Positions 7,045-16,002 are shown, counted from the first letter of the stretch. The stretch: DNA of 33,927 nt from Rufibacter sediminis (GCF_014269285.1 NZ_JACOAF010000035.1:1-33927), one strand, 5' to 3'. Numbers and translations are program-made. The notes: a model not told the origin generated them from the sequence alone.

Positions 7045-8151
7045 GTGGAGAAACTCATTAAACTACTAGAGAAGCTGGGATTGACCTTCCAGATTGTCAA
7101 GACGGCTTTCGCGGCGGCCTTGTCTTGGTTTGTCGCGTCCAGCTTTCTGCATTCTGAGTACCCGTATTTTGCGGCGGTCGCGGCCATTATCACGGTGCAG
7201 GTTACCGTGGCCGATTCCGTGGACAAAGCAACCCAGCGGATCATCGGGATCATTGGGGGCGTGCTGGTGAGTATGTTGCTGGGGCATTGGTTTGTGATTG
7301 GCGCCGTCTCCATTTTCTTTATCATTCTCATTGGCATGGCCATCGCCAAAGCCTTCCGGATGAGTCCGCAGATTATTTCGCAGGTGGCCATCAGCTCGCT
7401 GCTGGTGCTGGCCTTTGGGCAGATCAAGGAAGGCTATGCCTTTGAAAGGATCATTGAGACCGTTCTGGGATCGGTCATTGCGGTGGTCATCAATGCGTTG
7501 ATTGTTCCCCAGAATGCCGTGCCCGACGTGGAGCGCAGCATTCTCTCGTACAGTAGCTTGTCGTCCACCACGCTGAAGAGCCTGGCGGGTTTGCTGGATT
7601 CACTGGGCGGCGGCCGGAAAACGGGGCGCTCTGAGGTGGATGCGCTCATCAAAGAAGCCCAGAGCTGCCGCAAAACGCTGGAGCTGGCGGAGCAAAGCCT
7701 CAAATACAATTTCCTGCTCACGCACAAACGGTCCCGCCTGAGCCAACTCACCGAAAGCATTACCCAGCTGGAGAGCATCACCATCCAGATCAGGGGCATC
7801 CGGCGGAGCCTCGCCGATATTCAACTGGACCAGCACCTTCAACCGGAGCAAGTGTATGTGCAACAGTTAAAGCAGGCTATGAAAGCCACCGCCGAGTGCA
7901 TTCTGGCCTACGGACGCGTCACCATCCAGGCCTCAGATGAAAACTTCTGCCAACTGGAAACCCACATCCGGCAGGCCCAGGTGGAGCAGTCCCGCTGTCT
8001 GGACAGTCTGCACAGCATCTCTTCACTGGCCACGGTCCGGGACATCGGCAGCATTCTCACGGATCTAGGCCGGATTGTCTCAGAAACGCAACTCAAGAAT
8101 CTAGTGGAGGAAAAGGTAGAGACAGCGCAGGCCCCAAATCCTGTGCTCTAA
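7045..8151 (+). CDS. FUSC/aromatic acid exporter family membrane protein
   Basis: The start is GTG at 7045, because no in-frame ATG precedes the conserved N-terminus; the product is 368 residues. Residues about 15-150 contain hydrophobic helices in the pattern of ArAE/FUSC proteins. One sees the conserved YPYFAAVAAIITVQVTVADS segment after helix 1 and a GSVIAVVINALIVPQN helix at the end of the membrane domain. The remaining ~210 residues are soluble and helix-rich, with coiled-coil-like leucine spacing (about 190-300), as expected for the cytoplasmic domain. Relatives export aromatic carboxylic acids or are involved in envelope stress, but substrates are mostly unknown. The gene is convergent with the SDR gene, and two tandem palindromes separate them. 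Confidence 0.82.
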   Translation: MEKLIKLLEKLGLTFQIVKTAFAAALSWFVASSFLHSEYPYFAAVAAIITVQVTVADSVDKATQRIIGIIGGVLVSMLLGHWFVIGAVSIFFIILIGMAIAKAFRMSPQIISQVAISSLLVLAFGQIKEGYAFERIIETVLGSVIAVVINALIVPQNAVPDVERSILSYSSLSSTTLKSLAGLLDSLGGGRKTGRSEVDALIKEAQSCRKTLELAEQSLKYNFLLTHKRSRLSQLTESITQLESITIQIRGIRRSLADIQLDQHLQPEQVYVQQLKQAMKATAECILAYGRVTIQASDENFCQLETHIRQAQVEQSRCLDSLHSISSLATVRDIGSILTDLGRIVSETQLKNLVEEKVETAQAPNPVL

Positions 8152-8159
8152 GCGCCTCT

Positions 8160-8197
8160 GGTTTCAGGTTCGTTTTCTAAAAAAGAGCCCCAAAACG
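8160..8197 (+). repeat. Interspersed palindrome (copy 6)
   Basis: GGTTTCAGGTTCGTTTTC then TAAAAAAGAGCCCCAAAACG. The right half is well conserved. It starts just after the FUSC-type stop codon and is in tandem with copy 7. Confidence 0.7.
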
Positions 8198-8200
8198 CGT

Positions 8201-8238
8201 CTGTTTTCAGCATCCTTTCTGGAAAGTAGCCCTAAAAC
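8201..8238 (+). repeat. Interspersed palindrome (copy 7)
   Basis: CTGTTTTCAGCATCCTTTC then TGGAAAGTAGCCCTAAAAC. It lies 3 nt after copy 6 in the same orientation, between convergent genes. Confidence 0.72.
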
Positions 8239-8259
8239 TCATTCATTATAATGCCGTCA

Positions 8260-9048
8260 TTATGCCGCCGGAAAAGTAACGCCTGACAAGCGGGCGCATT
8301 CCGCCAGGAAGCGCTCCTGCACGTCTATTTCCTGGGCGGCCGGAAGGCTATTCTTTAGCTTCTGATGATAAAAGTACTTCCCTGATACCAAGGCTTCGGG
8401 GTCTTGGCTCGTGGCCAGCCACACCTGCGTTTTGGGTCCTTCTTCCAGACTATCGGGCGCGCCCGGTCCGCCCATTTTAGTGGCTACCCAACCCGGCTCC
8501 ACCGCATTGGACAACACCTGCGGCCATTTGCGCGCCACCGCGAAGGCGAGCAGCGCATTGTGCAGTTTAGAATCGGCGTAGGCGCTGTATCCGCTCCAGG
8601 TTTTCTTCTGCCAGGTGAGATCGTGCAGGCTGATGTCGCCGCTCTGGTGCAACCCCGAACTGAGATAGACCAATCGGTTAGGTTGTTCAATAAGACAGGT
8701 AAGCAGGTAAGGGGCCAGGCTGTTCACCGCAAAAACCTGCGGAAGTCCGTCTTCGGTTGACACTTTGCGGTGCTCGCGGTACCCCAGGGCGGCGTTATGG
8801 ATCACTGCATCTAACCGGCCCAACTCGTTGACTTGCCGGGCAACGTCGCTGGTCTCCGCTATGCTGGACAGATCACCGGTAATTACTGTAGACGCTCCGG
8901 GAACGGCCGCTAAAGCTTCCTGCCCCCGTTGCCTATGGCGGGCGTGGAGCACCACTTCATGCCCTTCTTTTACTAAAAGTTGCGCCGCCATTTTGCCCAA
9001 CCCATCGGCTGAGCCCGTGATGAAGATACGTGCCATGTTCCTGTCCAT
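8260..9048 (-). CDS. Short-chain dehydrogenase/reductase (SDR)
   Basis: This 262-residue protein is a classical-fold SDR. The nucleotide-binding TGSADGLG glycine motif follows the first strand (FITGSADGLG). HNAALG is the NNAG-equivalent motif. The catalytic YADSK (YxxxK) sits near residue 157, and PGWVATKMGG follows it. The motif HARHRQRG after strand 2 (basic residues) hints at NADP(H) preference. An ATG 12 nt inside the frame (9036) starts MARIFITGS directly and may be the true start. It is encoded alone on the - strand, and two palindromes separate it from the upstream xylanase gene. The substrate is not predictable. Confidence 0.9.
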   Translation of the reverse strand: MDRNMARIFITGSADGLGKMAAQLLVKEGHEVVLHARHRQRGQEALAAVPGASTVITGDLSSIAETSDVARQVNELGRLDAVIHNAALGYREHRKVSTEDGLPQVFAVNSLAPYLLTCLIEQPNRLVYLSSGLHQSGDISLHDLTWQKKTWSGYSAYADSKLHNALLAFAVARKWPQVLSNAVEPGWVATKMGGPGAPDSLEEGPKTQVWLATSQDPEALVSGKYFYHQKLKNSLPAAQEIDVQERFLAECARLSGVTFPAA

Positions 9049-9116
9049 CTGGTTTCATTTAGGCATACGGGAAAACTGAAGTCCTGACAACCAGCTTTCT
9101 CAACTTCTCTCCATTT

Positions 9117-9159
9117 CTGTTTTAGCGGTGTTTTGCAGAAAACAGCAGCAAAGCCACAG
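9117..9159 (+). repeat. Interspersed palindrome (copy 8)
   Basis: CTGTTTTAGCGGTGTTTTGC then AGAAAACAGCAGCAAAGCC. The centre and left half are good; the right end is degenerate. It is paired with copy 9. Confidence 0.6.
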
Positions 9160-9161
9160 GA

Positions 9162-9201
9162 GCGTTTCCGGCCCCTTTTCTGAAAAGTAGCCTTAAAACA
9201 G
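9162..9201 (+). repeat. Interspersed palindrome (copy 9)
   Basis: GCGTTTCCGGCCCCTTTTC then TGAAAAGTAGCCTTAAAACA. This is one of the copies closest to consensus, 2 nt from copy 8. Confidence 0.8.
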
Positions 9202-9295
9202 AACAGCGACGGAAAAGAACCCTGGCGGATCTTTCCCATCGCTGTTCAGCAAAAGGTGCTTTGGTTTGCTTACGAAACGTATTCCCGCTTCATCC

Positions 9296-10882
9296 CTAGT
9301 TCTTGATCAGCTTGAACGTTTTCACCGTGTCGCGGTGGTTTATTTTGAGGGTGTAGAAGCCTGGAGACAGTTTTGCGCCCAGCTTTAGCTTTTCAGTGGC
9401 GGTGCCCGCTTCCACCAAAGAGCCCGTGCTGCTGTAGAGTTGGTAGCTGAACCGGCCGTTGACCTCCACGGTGAAGTCTTTATCCGTGGGGTTGGGGTAA
9501 ACCGATGAAGGAGTGGTGCTGATTTCGTCGTCAATGCCGGTCACCACCGGTTGCTGGGTGCAGAACGGATAGCCCACATCTGGTCTGCCGGCCACATATT
9601 GTCTCAGCCAGGTCATGGCGGGTCTGTCCTGCCCGGAAGCGTTGAGCAGGTTGGTGTTGGTCTTCCAGGTTTTGCCGGACTCGTAACCCCACAACGTAAC
9701 TCCGGCCACGGCCGGATGCTCCCAATACACCGGAAACAAGGTTTGGTAGCGGGTTCTCTGCTGGCTGTCATCGCCGGAAATGTCCAGCTCGGTCACGTAG
9801 ATGGGCAGCCCGGAGGTGGCCATCAGGTCAAGGGCACTTTTCAGCTGGGTAGCGGTAAGGGTGTTGATGTTGAACTCGTGCGCCTGCGTCCCGAAGCCGT
9901 CCACCAGGTTGCGGTCGCGCAGCACTTTCAGCACCTGTAGTTGTTCTCTGATAGCGGGCAGGTCGTTCTCCAGGCCGTAGTCGTTCAGGATGAGTTTGGA
10001 GTTGGGGAAGTACTGCCGGGCTTTGGTGAACAGCCAGATGATCCAGTCATGGCCGGTGGTGCCTTCGCCACCCAGGCCGTTTTTAAAGGCTTGCGTGGCC
10101 ACCGCATGCGTGCGCAGGTTTTCGTTCAGTACATCAATCTGGTCAATGCCCATGGGAAACTGCGCCGCCACGGCCGCCATGTATTCTTCCATTTCGGCCT
10201 GAAACTCAGCGGGCGAAAGCAACAGACTGTTGTTGTTGGGATTGATGGCCCAGGCAGGAAACTGGCTTCCCCAGGCCAACACATGGTACCGGAACATCAG
10301 GTGGTTGTCTTTGGCTTGGTTGTAGGCCACGTTTGCGCCGTTCCAGTTCATGACATCGCGGGAAGGTTCCACCACGCCCCATTTGGTGTTGTTCTCGGCG
10401 GTGATCCCATTCCAGAGGTTCATGTAGTTGGCCGGTACATTGCCCGCGATGATGTTGCCCAGGTATTTGCCTTTGCAGGCGCTCAGCCCGCGGCTTGGGG
10501 CCGGCGTGGTGCCCACGGTCACCATCACGCCCGCCGAGGTGCTGACGGTATTCAGGTTATCGGTGGCTTTGGCGGTGATGGTGTAAGTGCCGGCGGTCAA
10601 CGGAGACCAGACAAAGGAGTAGGTGTTGTTGGTGGCCGAGGTGGCCTCGCCCAACTTGGTCGTTCCGTTAAAGTATTCCACCTTGGAGACGGTGCCGTTG
10701 GCGAAACTTCCTCCAAAATCGGCGGCATACACCAGAATGGTCATGGCTTTGCCGGCCTCAAAATACGCGTTGTTATGAGGCATAGTGATCACGCAGGACG
10801 GAGGCGTGTTGTTCTGGCCCAACGCGGGCAAAGTGCTCAAGGTAAAGACCAGAAAAAAAGCTGCAAGTAAAGATTTGATCAT
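9296..10882 (-). CDS. Secreted GH10 endo-beta-1,4-xylanase with Ig-like and T9SS sorting domains
   Basis: Four parts are visible in this 528-residue protein: a signal peptide (to about 22, LPALG-Q); a bacterial Ig-like module (about 27-124, CVITMPHNNAYFEAG to AGVMVTVG); a GH10 barrel (about 135-430); and a type IX secretion C-terminal domain (about 458-528, VYPNPTDKDFTVEV to TVKTFKLIKN). GH10 catalytic residues are in place: acid/base Glu254 in DVLNE and nucleophile Glu365 in YVTELD. NGITAENNTKWGVVEP and FRYHVLAWGSQFPAW carry the conserved substrate-binding His and Trp positions. It should cleave xylan outside the cell, released or anchored by the type IX system. No xylan import genes lie next to it, so it acts as an isolated secreted enzyme here. 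Confidence 0.94.
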   Translation of the reverse strand: MIKSLLAAFFLVFTLSTLPALGQNNTPPSCVITMPHNNAYFEAGKAMTILVYAADFGGSFANGTVSKVEYFNGTTKLGEATSATNNTYSFVWSPLTAGTYTITAKATDNLNTVSTSAGVMVTVGTTPAPSRGLSACKGKYLGNIIAGNVPANYMNLWNGITAENNTKWGVVEPSRDVMNWNGANVAYNQAKDNHLMFRYHVLAWGSQFPAWAINPNNNSLLLSPAEFQAEMEEYMAAVAAQFPMGIDQIDVLNENLRTHAVATQAFKNGLGGEGTTGHDWIIWLFTKARQYFPNSKLILNDYGLENDLPAIREQLQVLKVLRDRNLVDGFGTQAHEFNINTLTATQLKSALDLMATSGLPIYVTELDISGDDSQQRTRYQTLFPVYWEHPAVAGVTLWGYESGKTWKTNTNLLNASGQDRPAMTWLRQYVAGRPDVGYPFCTQQPVVTGIDDEISTTPSSVYPNPTDKDFTVEVNGRFSYQLYSSTGSLVEAGTATEKLKLGAKLSPGFYTLKINHRDTVKTFKLIKN

Positions 10883-10960
10883 GCTACTGAGTTAAGGAAA
10901 TGATGCTATAATTGAGTGAAAGTAAAAAGGCAAGCCTGTTCAGAGGAACAAGACTTCTAC

Positions 10961-10999
10961 CCGTTTTAAGGCCGATTTCTTGAATACAGCCTCGAAACA
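10961..10999 (+). repeat. Interspersed palindrome (copy 10)
   Basis: CCGTTTTAAGGCCGATTTC then TTGAATACAGCCTCGAAAC. Both arms are recognisable. Confidence 0.72.
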
Positions 11000-11135
11000 C
11001 ATCCACCAGGCAAGTCTCGACAGGGGAAGCTGGTGGCTTTATTAGATTTTCAAATGCTTTCTGCCATAGGTGATGAAATTGAGTGACTACTTCTACTTTT
11101 CTTATCAGCAGGTAACTGGATGCTGGTACATACGC

Positions 11136-11174
11136 TTGTTTTAAGGTTGTTTTGAGCAAAAAAGGCCTAAAACA
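11136..11174 (+). repeat. Interspersed palindrome (copy 11)
   Basis: TTGTTTTAAGGTTGTTTTG then AGCAAAAAAGGCCTAAAACA. Both arms are clear and the centre is degenerate. Confidence 0.72.
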
Positions 11175-11334
11175 CACTTCCCATGTTCCTGCCCTTTAGC
11201 TAATGTTTTTATTTCAAGTCTGAAGTTTTGATGTTTCGTTTCTGATTCACTATCAAGTATCTACATTAGCTAGAACCAACTCACAGGAGCATTCCTGTAA
11301 ACTTTTTTGCCATTCATGCCATCGTTGGCATTAA

Positions 11335-11369
11335 AAACAATCTCGCTGCCTTTGCGGCGAGGTTGTTTG
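11335..11369 (-). terminator. Terminator-like stem-loop without an evident gene
   Basis: AAACAATCTCGCTGC pairs with GCGGCGAGGTTGTTT over 15 positions (including G-T pairs) around a 4-nt loop. The flanking AAAAA at 11333-11337 is a T-run on the - strand, so it reads as a terminator for leftward transcription. No - strand gene is recognisable to its right (11370-12111), leaving its client unknown. Confidence 0.5.
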
Positions 11370-11678
11370 GTAGGTGATAGGAGGTACGCACCTGAGCGGG
11401 TGCGAGAGTGTCGTTTATTCCCCTGTTACCCGAAAGGACGAAGTGACAGGTAAAGTTTCAGGTCGTGTAGTGAATCGAGAGATAACCTCAGGGTTGATCT
11501 CAGCCCCTATGATTCTACTTCTATTCCCATGCACATCCAAAGGGAAGCTACTTCAGGAAACGGCTTCTTGTACAGGTAGAATAAAGAAGGACCTGTAAAG
11601 CGAGCTATTTTTTGAGAAATATATAAAATATAAAGCGCTTCTGCTAACTTGATTACGAGAATGAAAAGAATGCCGCCA

Positions 11679-11718
11679 GCATTTTCTGCCTCCATTTCAG
11701 AAAAGCCGCTGAAAACGC
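11679..11718 (+). repeat. Interspersed palindrome (copy 12)
   Basis: GCATTTTCTGCCTCCATTTC then AGAAAAGCCGCTGAAAACGC. Family pattern with a displaced GCC block. Confidence 0.6.
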
Positions 11719-11893
11719 GGTTTCACTTACAGTAGGAGCTAGCTTCGCTTCGTTCAATGGCTCGGTACACCAAGCCAGATCATCAAGTCCTTTCTTCAGG
11801 AAGATTGCTTTCATAAAGCATACCACTCCGAACGGATGGACAAACGGACATAGAACTCCGCCAGCTTAAGGCTTGGAGAGGATCCATTTTGCG

Positions 11894-11932
11894 CCGCTTT
11901 GGGCGTGTTTTCCGGAAAAGAGGCCCAAAGCA
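11894..11932 (+). repeat. Interspersed palindrome (copy 13)
   Basis: CCGCTTTGGGCGTGTTTTC then CGGAAAAGAGGCCCAAAGCA. Left and right arms match each other with compensatory changes (CTTTGGGC against GCCCAAAG), consistent with selection or copying of the palindrome as a unit. Confidence 0.75.
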
Positions 11933-12111
11933 GGAGGCTTCCGGGGCGGGTGGAGGTCCTTTCAAGGAAGTATTTCCCCCAATAGATCAAACGCTTATCT
12001 GGGCTAATCGGGCTGCCTACCGCCGAGGATGATTCTCTTTTAGAGAAATAAGGTTAAGTTTAGCCCCATAAACGCGTATCTCGTTTCGTATCTACTATAA
12101 AAAATATAGAC

Positions 12112-13533
12112 ATGACCAGTATGGAATTTGACTTCGGAATGGTGGGCTTGGGAGTTATGGGCCGGAATTTACTTTTGAACATTGCCGACCACGGCTTCTC
12201 GGTGATGGGCCTGGACCTGGACCCGCAGAAAGCGGCGGCCCTGGAGGCCGAGGCGGATGCCGGCAAAAACGTGAAAGGCACTACTTCCATTGAGGAGTTT
12301 GTGCAGTCGCTGCAGAAGCCGCGCGCGCTCATGTTGCTGGTGCCCGCCGGCAAGGCCGTGGATGCCGCCATCGCCAGCCTGGTGCCTTACCTGGAGCCCG
12401 GCGACATTGTCATTGACGGCGGCAATTCCTACTTCCCAGACACCAACCGGCGCATTGTGGAACTGGAAGACAAAAACATCCACTTCTTCGGGATGGGGAT
12501 TTCCGGGGGCGAGAAAGGCGCGCGGTTCGGTCCCAGCATGATGCCGGGCGGCAACCGCGAAGCCTACGAGCGTCTGCGCCCTATATTTGAGGCGGTGGCG
12601 GCCAAAGTAGACGGCGAGCCCTGCGTAGCCTACCTGGGCAACGGATCGGCGGGGAACTACGTGAAAATGGTGCACAACGGCATTGAGTACGGCATCATGC
12701 AGCTCATCGCGGAGACCTACGACCTGATGAAACGCGGTCTGGGCTACTCTGATGACGAGTTGCAGCGCACCTTTGAGGAGTGGAACGGCAGCGAGGTGCA
12801 TTCTTTCCTGATTGAGATTACGAGCCAGATTCTGAAAAAGACCGATGAAACGACTGGCCAGCGCCTGGTGAACCTCATCTCAGACCGCGCCCGCCAGAAG
12901 GGAACCGGCAAGTGGACCTCCCAGAACGCCATGGACCTGCAAGTGCCGCTGCCCACGGTAGACATCGCGGTGACCATGCGCGACATGTCGGCGTACAAAG
13001 AGGAGCGGGTACAGGCGGCTCAAAGCCTGGCCGGAACGTCAGCTAATGGTAGTGAAGCCGCCGGAGAATGGCACGTTTTGGAAAATCAGCTGAGAAACGC
13101 GTTTTACTTTGCCATGCTGGTGACGTATGCGCAGGGGCTGGTGCAGCTGCGCGTGGCCTCGGCCACCTACAACTATGACCTGCAGTTAGAAGAAGTGGCC
13201 AAAATCTGGCGCGGCGGCTGTATCATTCGGGCGACTTGTCTGGAAGATATCCGCAAGGCGTATTCCAGCAACCCCCAGCTGCCCAACCTGCTGCTGGACC
13301 CCACCATCGGGCAGGAACTGGTCAACCGGCAGGAGGACCTCCGGAACGTGGTGAAAATGGCTATCGACCGAGGCATTCCGGTGCCGGGGCTTATGACCTC
13401 GCTGGCGTATTTTGACGCTTACCGTAGCGAGACTCTGCCCACCAACCTGATCCAGGCCCAGCGCGATTACTTCGGGGCGCACACCTATGAGCGCATTGAC
13501 CAGGAGGGGATCTTCCACACGCAGTGGGACTAA
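12112..13533 (+). CDS. gnd: 6-phosphogluconate dehydrogenase, decarboxylating
   Basis: At 473 residues this matches the long-form family (about 470). It oxidises and decarboxylates 6-phosphogluconate to ribulose 5-phosphate, making NADPH. Visible landmarks are the Rossmann motif GLGVMG (12-17), SGGEKGAR (131-138), GNGSAGNYVKMVHNGIEYG with Lys185, His188, Asn189 and Glu192 at the expected catalytic positions, and the family signature ISDRARQKGTGKW (256-268). The start is ATG 12112; an ATG three codons later (12121) is also possible. It is the first gene of the gnd-zwf-pgl set encoding the whole oxidative pentose phosphate branch. A palindrome lies in the 110-nt gap before zwf. Confidence 0.97.
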   Translation: MTSMEFDFGMVGLGVMGRNLLLNIADHGFSVMGLDLDPQKAAALEAEADAGKNVKGTTSIEEFVQSLQKPRALMLLVPAGKAVDAAIASLVPYLEPGDIVIDGGNSYFPDTNRRIVELEDKNIHFFGMGISGGEKGARFGPSMMPGGNREAYERLRPIFEAVAAKVDGEPCVAYLGNGSAGNYVKMVHNGIEYGIMQLIAETYDLMKRGLGYSDDELQRTFEEWNGSEVHSFLIEITSQILKKTDETTGQRLVNLISDRARQKGTGKWTSQNAMDLQVPLPTVDIAVTMRDMSAYKEERVQAAQSLAGTSANGSEAAGEWHVLENQLRNAFYFAMLVTYAQGLVQLRVASATYNYDLQLEEVAKIWRGGCIIRATCLEDIRKAYSSNPQLPNLLLDPTIGQELVNRQEDLRNVVKMAIDRGIPVPGLMTSLAYFDAYRSETLPTNLIQAQRDYFGAHTYERIDQEGIFHTQWD

Positions 13534-13562
13534 TCTCCCTTTCTACTTTTTGACGTTTATTT

Positions 13563-13607
13563 CAGTTTTATTTCCGGGGTGTTTTTGCCAAACGAGGCCC
13601 AAAACGG
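13563..13607 (+). repeat. Interspersed palindrome (copy 14)
   Basis: CAGTTTTATTTCCGGGG, then TGTTTTTGCCAAACGAGGCC and CAAAACGG. The right half is well conserved. It lies inside the gnd-zwf gap, between same-strand and probably co-transcribed genes. Confidence 0.62.
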
Positions 13608-13643
13608 CCTCCTGTGCCCCGGAAAACTTTTAACTTATTCTCT

Positions 13644-15167
13644 ATGAAATCAGCTAAGAAAGCAGCACCCACCATTGTCGTGATCTTTGGGGGGACAGGC
13701 GATTTAGCGAAACGCAAACTGTTGCCGGCGTTCTACAACCTGTACCTGGCGGGCTGGTTGCCCCAGGAATTCGCCATCATCGGCTTGGGCCGCTCTGAGT
13801 ACAGCAACCCAGATTACCGCACGCACCTGTATGATGGCGTAACGGAGTTCTCCCGCACGGGTCAGCCGGAAAAGGAGAAGTGGGAAGCCTTCCAGGAGTC
13901 CATCCTCTACCTGCGCTCTGATATCAACGATGCCGCGGCCTACCAGAAATTAGCCGCTACCCTGGATTCTCTGGACAAAGCCTGGGGCCTACGCGCCAAC
14001 CGCCTGTTCTACCTGTCGGTGGCGCCGCAGTTCATTGAGACGGTCACCGTGAACCTGAAAAACGCTCAAATTGCCAATGACGTGGAGCGCGACCACATCA
14101 TCGTGGAGAAACCGTTCGGCAAAGACCTGGAGACCGCCCGCCGCCTGAATAAACTGCTGACCCAGCATTTCCAGGAAAGGCAGATTTTCAGGATAGACCA
14201 TTACTTGGGCAAGGAAACGGTGCAGAACATCCTGGCGTTTCGGTTCGCCAACGCGCTTTTTGAGCCGCTCTGGAACCGGAACTACATTGACTCGGTACAG
14301 ATCAGCGTGGCCGAGGAAGTGGGCGTGGAAGACCGCGGCGGCTACTACGAGGGAGCCGGGGCCTTGCGCGACATGATCCAGAACCACCTGCTGCAACTCT
14401 TGTGCATGGTAGCCATGGAGCCGCCGGTATCGTTTGAGGCTGAGGAAATCAGGAACCGCAAAGCTGATGTGCTGCGCGCCATCCGGCCCCTGACGCACGA
14501 GCAAGTGACCCGCTACGCCGTTCGGGGCCAGTACGGACCGGGCTGGCAGCAGGGCAAGAAGGTGCCGGGCTACCGTGAGGAACCCGGCGTTAGCCCAGAC
14601 TCCAACACCGAGACCTACGCCGCCGTGAAATTCTACCTGGACAACTGGCGCTGGCAGGGCGTTCCGTTTTACCTGCGCACCGGCAAGCGGATGCAGGAGA
14701 AAACCTCCAACATCACCGTGCAGTTCCGGCCGGTGCCGCACTCCACGTTTGCCAGTACCATGTCTGAGAACGTGCTACCTAACCGCCTCACCATCAACAT
14801 CCAGCCAGAGATGGACATTAGGCTGCGGTTTACCGCCAAACGCCCGGGGCTGGAGATGGAGCTGACGCCCGCCGAGATGGTCTTTGACTACGATACCTGT
14901 TCCACCCAAACCCCTGAAGCCTACGAGACCCTTCTGCTGGATGCCCTGCAGGGCGATGCCACGCTGTTCATGCGCTCTGACCAGGTGGAGGCCGCCTGGG
15001 AGGTGATCACGCCCATTCTGGAAACCTGGGAATCGCGTCCGTCGCTGGAGTTCCCCAATTACCCGGCCGGCATGTGGGGCCCTGAGAATGCTGAGGCCCT
15101 GATTGCCCGCGAAGGACACACCTGGGCCGTGTCAAATTTCTTCCATGGTCAGAAAAAAGGCAGCTAA
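13644..15167 (+). CDS. zwf: Glucose-6-phosphate 1-dehydrogenase
   Basis: It catalyses glucose 6-phosphate to 6-phosphogluconolactone with NAD(P)+ reduction, the entry step of the pentose phosphate pathway. The frame is open from a GTG at 13614, but the ATG at 13644 is preferred: [17 protein letters not shown] places the Rossmann strand near the N-terminus and gives 507 residues, close to the family norm of about 490-510. Landmarks are [19 protein letters not shown] (about 155-162), and the active-site signature RIDHYLGKE (about 183-191). It follows gnd and is followed by pgl after 14 nt, so the last two genes are almost certainly one transcript. Confidence 0.97.
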   Translation: MKSAKKAAPTIVVIFGGTGDLAKRKLLPAFYNLYLAGWLPQEFAIIGLGRSEYSNPDYRTHLYDGVTEFSRTGQPEKEKWEAFQESILYLRSDINDAAAYQKLAATLDSLDKAWGLRANRLFYLSVAPQFIETVTVNLKNAQIANDVERDHIIVEKPFGKDLETARRLNKLLTQHFQERQIFRIDHYLGKETVQNILAFRFANALFEPLWNRNYIDSVQISVAEEVGVEDRGGYYEGAGALRDMIQNHLLQLLCMVAMEPPVSFEAEEIRNRKADVLRAIRPLTHEQVTRYAVRGQYGPGWQQGKKVPGYREEPGVSPDSNTETYAAVKFYLDNWRWQGVPFYLRTGKRMQEKTSNITVQFRPVPHSTFASTMSENVLPNRLTINIQPEMDIRLRFTAKRPGLEMELTPAEMVFDYDTCSTQTPEAYETLLLDALQGDATLFMRSDQVEAAWEVITPILETWESRPSLEFPNYPAGMWGPENAEALIAREGHTWAVSNFFHGQKKGS

Positions 15168-15181
15168 ACAAAACAAACGGA

Positions 15182-15910
15182 ATGATCCAGGTTTATAAAA
15201 CACCTGCGGAGCTCAGCAGGGCAGCGGTGGAAATCTTTGTACAAGCCGCTCAGGAAGCCGTTCAGGAAAACGGCCGGTTTGTGGTGGCCCTGACCGGGGG
15301 CAGCTCGCCGGAGCAGCTGTATAAACTGCTGGCCCAGGCTCCTTACCGTGACCTGGTGCCCTGGGCACAGACTTACGTGTTCTGGGGAGACGAGCGGTGG
15401 GTGCCCCTCACCGATGACCGCAGCAACGCCAAAATGGCCTTCGAGATGCTCCTGCACCACGTGCCGGTACCCAAAAGCCATATTTACCCCATGTGGAGCA
15501 CCGAACAGCCCCAGGTTTTTGCCCAGGTTTACGAAAAACAGCTCCTAAACGTCTTTGACGGCGCCACGCCCCAGTTCGACCTGATTTTACTGGGCATGGG
15601 CGATGACGGCCATACCGCCTCGCTATTCCCAAGCACGCCGGTGCTGCACGAAAAGGAAAAGTGGGTGCAGGCCTATTACCTGGAGCCGCAGTCCATGTAC
15701 CGCATCACCTTGACCGCGCCTTGCCTCAACGCCGCCAGAAAGATTGTGTTCATGACCTTCGGGGAAAAGAAAGCCAAAGCCCTGCGCGAAGTCCTGGAAG
15801 GGGAACCGAATCCGGAACTGTACCCATCGCAGCTGATTCAGCCGCAATCCGGGGAAACGCTCTGGTTAGTGGACGAAGCCGCCGCCCAATTATTGGAAAG
15901 TAAAGCCTGA
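15182..15910 (+). CDS. pgl: 6-phosphogluconolactonase
   Basis: At 242 residues it is the normal size for the DevB-type lactonase, which hydrolyses 6-phosphogluconolactone to 6-phosphogluconate. Seen directly are the sugar-phosphate motif LTGGSSPEQLY (37-47), WGDERWVP (68-75) and the signature GMGDDGHTASLFP (138-150), which contains the catalytic His. The start ATG is 14 nt after the zwf stop and an intrinsic terminator follows, so it closes the gnd-zwf-pgl group. Residues 110-124 are encoded by DNA that resembles the intergenic palindrome, but the protein aligns with the family without an apparent insertion. Confidence 0.96.
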   Translation: MIQVYKTPAELSRAAVEIFVQAAQEAVQENGRFVVALTGGSSPEQLYKLLAQAPYRDLVPWAQTYVFWGDERWVPLTDDRSNAKMAFEMLLHHVPVPKSHIYPMWSTEQPQVFAQVYEKQLLNVFDGATPQFDLILLGMGDDGHTASLFPSTPVLHEKEKWVQAYYLEPQSMYRITLTAPCLNAARKIVFMTFGEKKAKALREVLEGEPNPELYPSQLIQPQSGETLWLVDEAAAQLLESKA

Positions 15911-15922
15911 TCGATTGACTTC

Positions 15923-15953
15923 AAAAAAAGCCCTCCTAGTAGGGCTTTTTTTT
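15923..15953 (+). terminator. Intrinsic terminator after pgl
   Basis: AAAAAAAGCCCT pairs with AGGGCTTTTTTTT around a 6-nt loop, beginning 12 nt after the stop codon. This is a classic rho-independent terminator and can work in both directions. Confidence 0.9.
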
Positions 15954-16002
15954 ATGATCTTTGGTTTCGTTACAAGCCACTTTCGGCAGCTAAAAAGCAG
16001 TG

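Larger units (their letters stand above)
10883..12111. other. 1.2-kb gene-free region
   Basis: No credible gene was found. Short ORFs here lack homology-like motifs, and one on the - strand (10884-11177) is partly a translation of the palindromes. The region contains four palindrome copies (10961-10999, 11136-11174, 11679-11718, 11894-11932) and one terminator-like stem-loop at 11335-11369. The last ~100 nt presumably hold the gnd promoter. It may be a decayed locus or carry an unrecognised RNA gene. Confidence 0.6.

Noticed and set aside
8973..9239. 88-codon - strand ORF before the SDR gene
   Set aside because: Much of its translation (for example CFKATFQKRGRKRS) comes from palindrome copies 8 and 9, and it overlaps the SDR start. 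An artefact of the repeats.
9941..10870. 309-codon + strand ORF opposite the xylanase
   Set aside because: It is the antisense frame of a GH10 gene with all catalytic motifs. His/Gly/Val-rich composition is typical of shadows in GC-rich codon usage.
9296..10882. The xylanase as part of the utilisation locus at 17293-33820
   Set aside because: It is 6 kb away on the opposite strand, separated by pentose phosphate genes, and carries a T9SS tail rather than a lipobox. No shared operator was seen.
10884..11177. 97-codon - strand ORF upstream of the xylanase
   Set aside because: It contains two palindromes (copies 10 and 11) translated in one frame, has no recognisable motif, and its composition is unlike neighbouring genes.
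11374..11598. 74-codon + strand ORF in the gene-free region
   Set aside because: No start context, no family resemblance and no conserved neighbours; not supportable as a gene.
13989..14741. 250-codon - strand ORF opposite zwf
   Set aside because: Antisense shadow of glucose-6-phosphate dehydrogenase; no motif of its own.
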